Origin: Candidatus Rifleibacteriota bacterium
GTDB lineage: Bacteria > Riflebacteria > Ozemobacteria > Ozemobacterales > Ozemobacteraceae
DNA length: 57,623 bases
Direction of reading: 5' to 3'
Assembly (NCBI GenBank): GCA_029564115.1
Contig: JAKQQP010000029.1
Span: forward strand, 1 to 57,623
Position numbers and translations under genes: made by a program. The notes beneath the pieces were generated by a model. That model was not told where the DNA came from. It did not search any database and saw only the letters and a list, made by a program, of their open reading frames with translations. How positions within the stretch are numbered: the first letter of the stretch is position 1; every line of letters starts with the position of its first letter. This document shows positions 16,569 through 25,002 of the stretch, one piece after another.

Positions 16569-17636
16569 TTACCAGTCGAGGCCGGGTTCAGACTTTGCTT
16601 CTGGCAGCGGAGCTTTATCAATCACGCTCTGGGTTGTATCTACTACCACTCCTTTGCCGGGCTTGACCGCTTCGCCGATTACTTTGCCGACAAGAGCTTT
16701 TGCCGCCTTGTTATTGGCTGCGTTTGAGACAAAGTTCCCGGCGCTGTTATAAACGAAATCATCGGCACTGCCGACCAGTTGATCGGCTATATCACCGGCA
16801 ACGTTGCCCACTCCCTTGGAAACCACACGATTGATGGCTTCCTGAGCAGCGGCTTTGGTAACCTCTTTGCCGGCCACAGTAAGAAATTGTTTGTCGTCAG
16901 TGATGGCTTTGTCGGCTGCAGTTATCAGAGTATTGCCCGATGCCTTGAGAATTGCAGCTGCAATACCAGTTGCCGTGGCTGCTTTACCGGTGATTGCAGC
17001 GATTGGGGCGGCAATTGCGGCTGCGGGCGGAAAGCCTGCTGAGATGACTGTGCAGAGCAGCGAAACGCTGCCAAGAATCGTGGCGGCTGTCGAAAGGGCG
17101 CCGGCTGCGTCGAGCAGGGTCTGACCTGCGTCTTTCAGGGCTTTCTGATAGATGCCCAGGGCAGAGGCGTTTTCGTCCATGCTGCCATAAACTTTGGAGG
17201 GGTCAGTCTTGGCGGCGGCTTCAAAGGAACCGCTTTTCAGCAGATCCATTGTTTTTTTTGCGTCTTCCTGGATCTTTTGTATATCTTTGTTGGCTTTTTC
17301 TATTTTGGGAACATAGCGTTCCAGTTCCTGTTTTTCTTTGAGGGCCTTTGCTTCTGCTTCGCTTTTTGTATCGCCACCAAGCCATGAAGGTCGATTGGCC
17401 CAGGCGTTCTGGATGTCGTTAATGCGATTCAGCGTCCATTCTGAGATTTTGCCCAGTTCGATGGGCTTGATGCTCATTATTTCGTCATAAGTCTTCTGAA
17501 AATCGGCAACGGCCTGTTCGATCTGTGCCTTCTGGTTTTTGGCTTCCTGGGCAGCAACTATTGCAGGCGTAAACAATTGCATGACAAAAGCGAACACAAC
17601 CATCATGGCGATCAGCTTCCGCGTGAATCTGCTCAT
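16569..17636 (-). CDS. Exported Ala-rich protein with internal hydrophobic domain
   Basis: ATG 17636 has GGAGG nine bases upstream, giving 355 residues. The signal peptide runs to about residue 30 (MSRFTRKLIAMMVVFAFVMQ, then FTPAIVAAQ). Residues 30-150 are charged and helical with coiled-coil character. A long Ala/Gly/Ile-rich hydrophobic stretch (about 170-240, TILGSVSLLCTVISAGFPPA followed by AAIAAPIAAITGKAATATGI) could form a membrane hairpin. An Ala/Val/Gly tail follows. The combination of a charged helical arm and a hydrophobic hairpin recalls pore-forming or colicin-like proteins, but no motif proves this. It heads the pseudopilin operon. Confidence 0.6.
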   Translation of the reverse strand: MSRFTRKLIAMMVVFAFVMQLFTPAIVAAQEAKNQKAQIEQAVADFQKTYDEIMSIKPIELGKISEWTLNRINDIQNAWANRPSWLGGDTKSEAEAKALKEKQELERYVPKIEKANKDIQKIQEDAKKTMDLLKSGSFEAAAKTDPSKVYGSMDENASALGIYQKALKDAGQTLLDAAGALSTAATILGSVSLLCTVISAGFPPAAAIAAPIAAITGKAATATGIAAAILKASGNTLITAADKAITDDKQFLTVAGKEVTKAAAQEAINRVVSKGVGNVAGDIADQLVGSADDFVYNSAGNFVSNAANNKAAKALVGKVIGEAVKPGKGVVVDTTQSVIDKAPLPEAKSEPGLDW

Positions 17637-17691
17637 AATTATGACCTCCAAAATTTGACTGAACCAGTTAATATTACTACCACAAAATACT

Positions 17692-17706
17692 GCAAAAAGT
17701 TTTTGC
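17692..17706. promoter_or_regulatory. Perfect A/T palindrome upstream of the exported-protein gene
   Basis: GCAAAAA-G-TTTTTGC is a 15-base perfect dyad about 55 bases upstream of the minus-strand start at 17636 and about 165 bases upstream of lgt. It may be an operator, or the -35 part of the promoter for the minus operon. Its GC-to-GC spacing does not fit sigma-54. Confidence 0.35.
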
Positions 17707-17870
17707 CATTTTAAAATTATGTACAGGCTTTGATTCTGCGAGAAGATAAAGATACGAAATCTCGGTATCGCAGTGATATACCCCCGAAGGGAAACAATGG
17801 TTTTTTCTGCAGAAAATTATTGCGGGGTTGTTTTGCTGAATAATTTTTGCTCATGTGGTAATGTGTGTGC

Positions 17871-18722
17871 ATGCATCCTATATTATTTGAATACGGCCCG
17901 CTTCGCATTGGCTCATATGGTGTTACTCTTGCGATAGCCTTTATCAGCGCCTTTTTGCTGATAAACTGGCAGTTTCGCAAAAACAACTGCGACGTCGAAC
18001 TCGCCTGGGACCTGCATTTTTTTGCCATTTTTGGCGGAATGATCGGTTCAAGACTGCTTTTTATTTTTGAGAATTTTAAAGAATTTCTTGCGGCGCCATT
18101 GTCGATGATTTTTTCTACCACAGGTTTTTCGGTGCTGGGCGGCTATATTCTGGCTCTGGTGCTTTGTATCATCAGAGTGCGCGTTGCCGGTGAGCCTTTT
18201 TTCAAAATTGCCGATATTTACGTTCCGGGTATGGCCATGGGTTATATGATCGGGCGTCTTGGCTGTATCGTTGCCGGCGATGGTTGTTATGGCCTGCCCT
18301 GCGAGTTGCCGTGGGCGATGAGTTTCCCAAAGGGGCTGGTCCCAACTCTGAGCACCGAAAACCCGTCTCTGGCTGCGACATTTGCCAGACTTTTTCCCGA
18401 CAAACCAATTCCGGTAGATATTCATGTGCATCCGACGCCTTTATACGAGTCTGCTTCAACCCTTGTTCTGTTGCTGATTCTGTTGCTGGTAAACTGGCGA
18501 ATCGGCAGTGGCCGTCGTTTTGCTTTTTTTCTCGTCTGGTTTGGCATATCTCGTTTTCTGGTAGAATTCATCAGATTGAACCCGTTCATCTACTGGGGCA
18601 TGTCTTCAAGCCAGCTGCTGTCTCTGTTTTTTATTCTTGCCGGACTGGCCATAGCCGCCACTTCTCAGTCGCGAATTGCCCGGTTGCATGAATCTTCAAC
18701 GGCGGTATCTGCACAGGATTGA
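17871..18722 (+). CDS. lgt: Prolipoprotein diacylglyceryl transferase
   Basis: This inner-membrane enzyme moves diacylglycerol from phosphatidylglycerol to the lipobox Cys of prolipoproteins. The protein has about 283 residues and seven membrane segments. The family signature is present in a divergent form, GYMIGRLGCIVAGDGCYG near residue 123, where the Asn of the common GRxGNF motif is replaced by Cys. The C-terminal HPTPLYE motif is kept. ATG 17871 is preferred over GTG 17865. The window contains several lipoprotein candidates (4865, 52154) that it would modify. Confidence 0.9.
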   Translation: MHPILFEYGPLRIGSYGVTLAIAFISAFLLINWQFRKNNCDVELAWDLHFFAIFGGMIGSRLLFIFENFKEFLAAPLSMIFSTTGFSVLGGYILALVLCIIRVRVAGEPFFKIADIYVPGMAMGYMIGRLGCIVAGDGCYGLPCELPWAMSFPKGLVPTLSTENPSLAATFARLFPDKPIPVDIHVHPTPLYESASTLVLLLILLLVNWRIGSGRRFAFFLVWFGISRFLVEFIRLNPFIYWGMSSSQLLSLFFILAGLAIAATSQSRIARLHESSTAVSAQD

Positions 18723-18747
18723 AAACATCAGATTTATGCGCTATTCT
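18719..18747 (+). promoter_or_regulatory. Candidate sigma-70 promoter of hprK-yvcK-whiA
   Basis: TTGAAA (18719-18724), a 17-base spacer and TATTCT (18742-18747) precede the hprK start by about 40 bases. The -35 element overlaps the lgt stop codon. A fair match. Confidence 0.4.
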
Positions 18748-18785
18748 GACAAAAAAATAATTCAGCCTCGAAAGGTTCATAGAGT

Positions 18786-19709
18786 ATGGCTCTGATTCTG
18801 GTCAGAGAAATTGTACAGGACCAGGGACTTCTGGTCGTTGCCGGCAAAGAAGGGTTGGATCGCAAGGTAATTTCTTCTGAAGTGCACCGCCCCGGTCTCG
18901 AGCTGGCTGGATTTTTTGAACACTTTGGCTACGAGCGCATCATAGTTCTTGGTCGCACCGAACTGGCCTATCTTGGCGAGCAAAGCGCCGAGACCCGCAA
19001 AGTCAGGCTGAGACAGCTTTTGTTTTTCAATATTCCCTGCATTATCATCACCGATGATTTGCTCGTTCTCGATGAGCTTCTCGAACTATGCAACCAGAAA
19101 AAAATCCCGTTGTTGCGCACTTCTGCACGCACGGGCGAATTCATTTATCAACTTTCCCGTTATCTGCACAATCGTTTTGCCCCAAGAAAAAGTGTTCATG
19201 GGGTCTTTGTCGAGGTCTACGGCGTTGGCATTTTGATAATGGGTCCGTCTGGAATAGGCAAAAGTGAGTGTGCGCTTGAACTGATCAAGCGTGGGCATCG
19301 TCTGGTTGCAGATGATGCGGTGCAGTTGATGAAAATCAGTGATACCAAGGTGGTTGGTTCTCCTGACGAAATGATTCGTCACCACATGGAAATCAGAGGG
19401 CTTGGCATTATTGACATCAGATCGCTGTTTGGAATTGCAGCCACTGCTGACGAGAAGCCGGTTGACATGGTTATAAATCTAGAAAAGTGGGATGACCACA
19501 AAGAATACGACCGACTGGGGATATTTCAGCGAACGGTGCGATTTCTCAAGGTTGAGGTGCCATCTACCACCATTCCGGTGCGTGAAGGGCGCAATCTGGC
19601 AGTGGTAATCGAAACTGCGGCCATGAATTTTTATCTGCGGCGCATGGGTATACTCAGTGCCGAAAAGTTCTCAAAACAGTTGCGGGCCAAGATGAGCGGT
19701 GAGTTCTGA
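18786..19709 (+). CDS. hprK: HPr kinase/phosphorylase
   Basis: This 307-residue bifunctional enzyme phosphorylates and dephosphorylates HPr on Ser46. It has an N-terminal domain (about 1-130) and a C-terminal kinase domain with catalytic H138 (SVHGV), Walker A GPSGIGKS (153-160), the DDAVQL segment and the HprK signature EIRGLGIIDIRSLFG near residue 203. ATG 18786 has GAAAGG upstream. The yvcK start overlaps its stop by one base. A PTS EIIA gene lies at 35613 but no HPr gene is in the window, so the partner is elsewhere. Its role here is probably regulation of carbon use. Confidence 0.95.
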   Translation: MALILVREIVQDQGLLVVAGKEGLDRKVISSEVHRPGLELAGFFEHFGYERIIVLGRTELAYLGEQSAETRKVRLRQLLFFNIPCIIITDDLLVLDELLELCNQKKIPLLRTSARTGEFIYQLSRYLHNRFAPRKSVHGVFVEVYGVGILIMGPSGIGKSECALELIKRGHRLVADDAVQLMKISDTKVVGSPDEMIRHHMEIRGLGIIDIRSLFGIAATADEKPVDMVINLEKWDDHKEYDRLGIFQRTVRFLKVEVPSTTIPVREGRNLAVVIETAAMNFYLRRMGILSAEKFSKQLRAKMSGEF

Positions 19710-21043
19710 TGCTGCTCTCTTTGCGGCGCAAAATAAGCCATGAAGTAAGGGCGCGGCGCTGGGTAGCCTTTTTGATACTCGGTCTGCTCATGATGTGCTT
19801 CGGCTTTGTCTTTGCGTCACTGTCGACCATTGTGCTCGCTCCGGCAAGCATAGAAACAGTAAGAAGCTTTCATCCGCTGGCGCTGGCGTTTTCGGCGCTG
19901 TCGGCTTTCATGATCAGTCTTTTTTGGCTGTATAGAGGCTTCAGAACGGCATTCAGACTTCTCGACAGTCGAGATCATGGTTTGTCTACACGGTTGCGTG
20001 AATTTGTTTTTCAAAAAAATCCGGCCCATGAAAAGCAGCTTTCGTTGGTGGCCCTTGGTGGCGGCACAGGGTTGAGTTCTTTGTTGAAGGGCTTGAAAGA
20101 GCTGCCTCTGAATCTTACTGCCATAGTAACCGTTACTGATGATGGCGGCTCCTCCGGGCGACTGCGAAAAGAGCTGCAGATTCTGCCGCCGGGTGACATC
20201 AGAAACTGTCTGGTAGCTTTGTCTCGTTCAGAAAGCCTCCTTTCACGTCTTTTTCAATATCGTTTCGGTGAAGGCGGTGAAATTGAAGGTCACAGCTTCG
20301 GAAATCTTTTTATTGCCGCTATGACTGGTGTAATTGGTGACTTCAGCAGTGCGGTGCGTGAAGCAAGCAGTATTCTTGCCATCAAGGGGCATGTCATCCC
20401 TGTCACCAACGAGAATGTGCAGCTGGTCGCGCAATTCGAGGATGGCAGTGAAATTACTGGCGAAACAGCGATAAGTGAAGCCCGTCGTCGTATCGTCAGA
20501 ATGGGGCTGAACCCTGAAGCGCCCCTCGCCAACCAGGAGGCTCTGAGTGCCATCGATGATGCCAATATTATCGTTCTCGGCCCCGGTAGTCTTTTTACAA
20601 GTGTTATTCCGAATCTTCTCGTGCCTGGAGTTGCTGAGCGCATAAACAAAAGCGGTGCCAGAGTGGTCTATATCTGCAACGTAATGACCCAGCCGGGCGA
20701 AACTGATTCGTTCAACGCTGCCGATCATGTTCGTGCCATTCTCGACAAGACCAGCCTGAAGCACATAGATATTGTAGTCGTCAATTCACGCCGCTCAGCC
20801 AAGCCGCTGATGGCCAGATACGAGAACCGTGGCCAGTTCTGGGTACCTCCCACCGTAAAAAAAATCGAAGACATGGGTATCAGAGTTGTCGCTGCTGATC
20901 TGCTGCTCGAATCAGACATGCTGCGCCATAACCCCAATCTGCTTGCTGCCATTCTCATCGGTCTGATCAATGAAAAGCCCGTGCGCGAGCAGGCCATAGA
21001 ATGCAATGCCGACGATGAAGAAGACGGCTTTTTTGACGACTAA
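19709..21043 (+). CDS. yvcK: YvcK/CofD-like protein with N-terminal membrane anchor
   Basis: This is a 444-residue member of the YvcK (gluconeogenesis factor, GlmR) family. The core (about 110-430) has LVALGGGTGLSSLLKGL (117-121 GGGTG) and TVTDDGGSSGRLR (143-153), the nucleotide-sugar/2-phospholactate-transferase fold. Two N-terminal hydrophobic segments (about 18-44 and 56-76) anchor it to the membrane, an extension absent from the Bacillus protein. YvcK proteins bind UDP-GlcNAc and link carbon supply to cell-wall synthesis. It sits between hprK and whiA, the place held by rapZ-yvcK-whiA in Firmicutes, but rapZ is missing here. Confidence 0.9.
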   Translation: MLLSLRRKISHEVRARRWVAFLILGLLMMCFGFVFASLSTIVLAPASIETVRSFHPLALAFSALSAFMISLFWLYRGFRTAFRLLDSRDHGLSTRLREFVFQKNPAHEKQLSLVALGGGTGLSSLLKGLKELPLNLTAIVTVTDDGGSSGRLRKELQILPPGDIRNCLVALSRSESLLSRLFQYRFGEGGEIEGHSFGNLFIAAMTGVIGDFSSAVREASSILAIKGHVIPVTNENVQLVAQFEDGSEITGETAISEARRRIVRMGLNPEAPLANQEALSAIDDANIIVLGPGSLFTSVIPNLLVPGVAERINKSGARVVYICNVMTQPGETDSFNAADHVRAILDKTSLKHIDIVVVNSRRSAKPLMARYENRGQFWVPPTVKKIEDMGIRVVAADLLLESDMLRHNPNLLAAILIGLINEKPVREQAIECNADDEEDGFFDD

Positions 21044-21051
21044 GAATTTTT

Positions 21052-21948
21052 ATGAAGACGATCGACTATGCGGTTAAAATAAAGCGCGATCTGCTCAATC
21101 TGATGCGGCAAAGCCCCATGCAGTGCTGTCACCGGTCATTCATAACCGGATTGCTGCAGGGACCGAGACACTCCCCCTTCGTTAGAAGCCGGCGTCGATT
21201 GCAGAGTCGGCTGATTGCTTACTGTCAGCAGATCTTGCCTGAGTCGCAAAAAATTTGTGTAAAAGGTGCCAGGATTTGTTTTTATGGCCTCGATCAACTG
21301 CCGTTGCGAGAAAAATTTGTTGACCGGGTGCGTGTATATTCTGACTCAGGCAGTTCGAATCATTGCCATATCGCTTTTTTGCGCGGTCTGTTCGTTTCGC
21401 GCGGTTATATACAGAGCCCGTCGAAAGGCTATCATCTTGAATTAAGGCTCAGCGGCAGATGGCTGGCGGCTGCATTCAGAAAAATAGCAGTCTGTTTGCG
21501 GCAGAAGTTTTGTGTCTACAAAAGTCAGCAATACACCAGCTTTTACATGAAAAGTGGTCGAAGGATCACCAGATTTCTTAACCTCCTCGGTCTTTTTGAC
21601 CGGGGGCTGGAATTTTCAGATCTGCGGGCAACCCGCAGCATTCTTTCAATGGTCAATCGGCAGGTAAATTCAGAAACTGCCAATATCAATCGTTTAATCA
21701 GCGCGGCGGAGTCTTCTATCAGTCACATTCACGAACTGATGGCTTACAATGACCAGGAAATCTGGACGGAAAGCCTCCATCAAATGGCTTTGATGCGCCT
21801 TAAATTTCCGCATGACAGCATCGAAAACCTGGGCAAAAGATTCGAACCGCCATTGTCTAAATCAGCTGTAAATCACAGATTGCGTCGTATAAAAACTTTG
21901 CATGCTAAAATTTTCGGGCAGAATGTGAAAAATGTTCAGCCTTCGTGA
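21052..21948 (+). CDS. whiA: WhiA-type DNA-binding protein
   Basis: This 298-residue protein combines a degenerate LAGLIDADG homing-endonuclease-like N-terminal half with a C-terminal helix-turn-helix. The WhiA marks are CCHRSFITGLLQG near residue 24, AFLRGLFVSRGYIQ-like text near residue 110, NRQVNSETANINR near 205 and the final LSKSAVNHRLRRI. WhiA acts in division and sporulation control in Gram-positives and is encoded next to YvcK. The gene follows yvcK after 8 bases with no strong ribosome site, so it is probably coupled. Its end overlaps the convergent membrane-protein gene by 13 bases. Confidence 0.88.
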   Translation: MKTIDYAVKIKRDLLNLMRQSPMQCCHRSFITGLLQGPRHSPFVRSRRRLQSRLIAYCQQILPESQKICVKGARICFYGLDQLPLREKFVDRVRVYSDSGSSNHCHIAFLRGLFVSRGYIQSPSKGYHLELRLSGRWLAAAFRKIAVCLRQKFCVYKSQQYTSFYMKSGRRITRFLNLLGLFDRGLEFSDLRATRSILSMVNRQVNSETANINRLISAAESSISHIHELMAYNDQEIWTESLHQMALMRLKFPHDSIENLGKRFEPPLSKSAVNHRLRRIKTLHAKIFGQNVKNVQPS

Positions 21949-24122
21949 ATTTTTTTAGAGAAGAGCAGCAGGCTGACATAGTTTATTATCAGCGCAGTGC
22001 AGAGCATTGCAAAGCAATTTTGCATGCCGAACGCCGGTAGAAGCCACAGGCCACTCGAAAGCCCCGTCAGCATAGCCCCGGCACTGTCTGAGAACAGCAG
22101 CAGACCTGCGGAATCCTGTGCTTCTCTGCCGCTGCCGCGCAGAATGTTGTCTGCGACCGGAAACTCTATGCCATCAAGAAAAGCTATTAAAAAGATCATC
22201 AGGCTGGTGACGGCTGCCGAATGCAGTTCAGAGAATGAGACATAGGCAACGCCGGCGCCGGTAAAAATTATTTGCAGCAGCTTAACGGTTTTCAGTCTCT
22301 TTATGGCGGCTTCCCGGCGCTGCAGATGACCGAATGTCATTGCTCCGGTTGCCAGACCAAGCATGTACAGCCCAAAGAAAAGTGCGGTCATCTGATAGGC
22401 CGCACCGTGACGATTCTGATAGAGCAGAATAAGAATTATCTCTGAAAACAGGCCGGTTGCCCCGCTGACCGCGACACCCCCTGCCACTATGTTTCTGGCG
22501 GCAAAGCCGGCGCTGAAGATGGCCGGAAGCAGCATCAGCCCGAGGCCTGTCACAAGAAAAATTGTAAAAAGTCTGGTTCTTGAAGTGTTTTGTAGAACGA
22601 CCAGCCACCTGTTGAGGGAGGTGCCGGTATAGACATTCCACAGTTCAAGCTGCTGCATGAAAGTGCCGGGATGGGCATCGGTATTGAGCGTGGTTTCATG
22701 GTTTCGGCCAAGCCAGTCGTTCAGTTCGGCGACTCTGAAAGGCATGAAAATATTGTGAAAACTCATTGGAAAAAAAGTGCCCGTCTGAATTTTGCGACTT
22801 GAAAAGCGCGAAATCAGCGTTTTAGTATCGACTGTAAGTGTTTCGTCTGCCGCAAAAAACGTGACGGTCGACCCCGGCACGGCAGCACAGTTGTTGAATT
22901 CGCTTTTTAGAGCCTGCCATGTTGATAGCAGTATTTTTTCTTTGACGCTGCCGAGATAGTTTTCGCTGCCTTCGACCTGAAGACTGAGAACCCCATTTGG
23001 TTTCAGCCGGCGTTTCATCGCTTTGAACGCTTCGATGGTGAACAGGCGGTTGCCGCCAAGGGTGACTGGTGATATCGGGTAGAGCATGATGGCATCATAC
23101 TTCTCTTTGCTGTTTTCGTTGAGAAAAAGCCGCGCGTCCGTGGTCAAAACGTTGACCCGGGTGAGAATGTCAGGCGGGTAGCCGAGCATGTCGATCAGCC
23201 CGGCATCGTTTTCGAGCAGAGTGATTTGACAGCCTGGGTATTTGAGGAATTCCGCGATCGTTTCGGCAGACGGGGCACCGATGAGAAGTATGCTGTCGAA
23301 CTTTTCCAGAACGCTGACAAAAGTATGTACCCGAGCTTCGACACTTTCGGGGTTCGGCCACGAGTCGGTTAACATGCCGTTCGAAAACAGACTTTTCTGC
23401 CCGTGATAGCTGGCAAGCTGAAGCCTTTGATAGGGGGTTTCCATAGTTTTTGCGAGCTGCAGCTGACCATGCATCTTTTGCCACCAGGCGATATCGATAT
23501 TATGCGAAATCATCGGGCCAAAGTGCCATACCAACGGCGCTACCAGCAGAGTTACAAGACCGGGCAGTAGCTTTTTTCTGCTGGTCAGGGTGATGACGGC
23601 CATCGACAGGATCGGCAGTATCAGCAGGCACAAAATTGCATCGGCATTCCCACCGAGAACCAGGGAAAAACAGACCCCGCCCGCAAAGCCACCAACAGCT
23701 TCAAGACTGTAAAAATATCCGAGACTTTTGTGCGACAGTCGAATCAGACAGGGAATAAGCATTCCCGTGAGCAGTGAAACCGGCAATATTGCGACAGCCA
23801 TAAAGACAGTGACAGGTGCAAATGGCATAAAACCGCCATCCGGGCTTGGCAGCAGCTCGATTCCGAAGCGTAACAACAACACTGTGAGTATTGGCACCGC
23901 CAGAAGTGACAGCATAAGGGTCAGGGGTTTTACTGAAATTTTGCCACTCAATAAGCCTCCACAGGCGATTCCGAGAAGCCAGATGCTCAAGAAAAGGCCA
24001 AGATGAATCTCTGTGCCATAAAACTGCCCCATGAAGAAGCGAAACAGGGCAACCTGCGCAAGATTGGCGATGAACCCGGTTATACTGGCAACGAGCGAGA
24101 GCCGGTGAAGGTGATGCAGCAT
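21936..24122 (-). CDS. Fused MFS-type transporter / spermidine-synthase-like protein
   Basis: This is a 728-residue membrane protein. The N-terminal part (about 1-205) has six hydrophobic segments. A soluble middle domain (about 205-470) has a methyltransferase-like fold: ILLIGAPSAETIAEFL, the acidic ITLLENDAGLIDML and VLTTDARLFL, as in spermidine synthases, and then LKPNGVLSLQ. The C-terminal part (about 505-725) has six or seven more segments. The usual D-D pair that binds decarboxylated SAM is not clear, so polyamine synthesis should not be assumed. It starts one base after the stop of a PilX-like gene and belongs to that prepilin operon. Confidence 0.75.
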   Translation of the reverse strand: MLHHLHRLSLVASITGFIANLAQVALFRFFMGQFYGTEIHLGLFLSIWLLGIACGGLLSGKISVKPLTLMLSLLAVPILTVLLLRFGIELLPSPDGGFMPFAPVTVFMAVAILPVSLLTGMLIPCLIRLSHKSLGYFYSLEAVGGFAGGVCFSLVLGGNADAILCLLILPILSMAVITLTSRKKLLPGLVTLLVAPLVWHFGPMISHNIDIAWWQKMHGQLQLAKTMETPYQRLQLASYHGQKSLFSNGMLTDSWPNPESVEARVHTFVSVLEKFDSILLIGAPSAETIAEFLKYPGCQITLLENDAGLIDMLGYPPDILTRVNVLTTDARLFLNENSKEKYDAIMLYPISPVTLGGNRLFTIEAFKAMKRRLKPNGVLSLQVEGSENYLGSVKEKILLSTWQALKSEFNNCAAVPGSTVTFFAADETLTVDTKTLISRFSSRKIQTGTFFPMSFHNIFMPFRVAELNDWLGRNHETTLNTDAHPGTFMQQLELWNVYTGTSLNRWLVVLQNTSRTRLFTIFLVTGLGLMLLPAIFSAGFAARNIVAGGVAVSGATGLFSEIILILLYQNRHGAAYQMTALFFGLYMLGLATGAMTFGHLQRREAAIKRLKTVKLLQIIFTGAGVAYVSFSELHSAAVTSLMIFLIAFLDGIEFPVADNILRGSGREAQDSAGLLLFSDSAGAMLTGLSSGLWLLPAFGMQNCFAMLCTALIINYVSLLLFSKKIHEG

Positions 24123-24123
24123 A

Positions 24124-25002
24124 TCAGTCGTTCAGGTGGCGGCCGGTGCGGGTGATTCTGCGTATTTGCTGCAGTTTTTTGGATGCTGGTTGTTCCTGAA
24201 AATCTATAACGTTGCCGAGGCACTCGATTTCGATAGCCTCTTCGTTATAACGGCGTAACCCTTGAATTGCTTTGATGTCTACGCCTTTAATGGCGTAGGT
24301 CATAGTATATGGGTAACCTTCATCATTGATACTCCAGCTTTGTTCGGTTTCGAGGCCTGGCGCTTTCTCGGTTTGCAGTGCTGGCTGCTGAACCTGCCCG
24401 TCGATCGTATCGTTGCTGCAGTCTCTGAAAAAATACAAAAGAAATTTGCCTGGGGAGTATTCTGAGTTGCCGCTGTTATCAGGGGAAATATATTTCTCTG
24501 GCAGTGTATTTGGCGCAAGTTTGGCAGCCAGGTAGCGATAGTTGGGGTTATAAAAGCTGGCGATACGCAGCATGGCTTCCGGTTCTCCCCCGGTAATTCT
24601 GAGCGGGATATAAAAAAATTTGATTCGGCCACTTGCATCTGACTCTACCGGAATAATTCTTTTATAAATGCCAGAGTAGGACGGCAGCTCCTGAAATGCC
24701 GGTTTGCCGTCATCGGCTCTGAACGGAAACTCTGAAAAATCGAAGTATGGGTTCTTGCCCTGCTTGAACTCGACCGCGTCGTAAAGTTCGGTCGGAAAAA
24801 GGCGTGCTTTCAATAAAAAGTGCTGCATGGCGGCCCTGGCTGCAAAAAACGCCTGCTGGTCACGCAGATTGATTTTGTTGCGCCCGGCGACACTGCGATG
24901 TTGGAACGCCATCGATGCAAAAAGTACCAGCAGCAGGACAGCGAAAACCAGAACGATGATCAGTGCCATGCCTTTGCGCGATTTGTGCGAGAGTCTATAC
25001 AT
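24124..25002 (-). CDS. PilX/GspK-like minor pilus protein
   Basis: The 292-residue protein begins with MYRLSHKSRKGMALIIVLVF and one membrane helix (about 12-34). The helix runs into LRDQQAFFAARAAMQHFLLKA, the amphipathic segment seen in PilX/GspK proteins. The C-terminal 220 residues form a periplasmic domain with many Pro and Tyr. A Gly in front of MALIIV could be a degenerate class III cleavage site. Its start overlaps the preceding prepilin gene by eight bases, and the fused membrane protein follows at once. The arrangement repeats the prepilin/PilX pairs at 12574 and 38996. Confidence 0.75.
   Translation of the reverse strand: MYRLSHKSRKGMALIIVLVFAVLLLVLFASMAFQHRSVAGRNKINLRDQQAFFAARAAMQHFLLKARLFPTELYDAVEFKQGKNPYFDFSEFPFRADDGKPAFQELPSYSGIYKRIIPVESDASGRIKFFYIPLRITGGEPEAMLRIASFYNPNYRYLAAKLAPNTLPEKYISPDNSGNSEYSPGKFLLYFFRDCSNDTIDGQVQQPALQTEKAPGLETEQSWSINDEGYPYTMTYAIKGVDIKAIQGLRRYNEEAIEIECLGNVIDFQEQPASKKLQQIRRITRTGRHLND

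Noticed and set aside
17691..17708. TGCAAAAAGTTTTTGCCA as a second sigma-54 promoter on the minus strand
   Set aside because: The GC and GCC elements are two bases too far apart; the sequence is better described as a palindrome.
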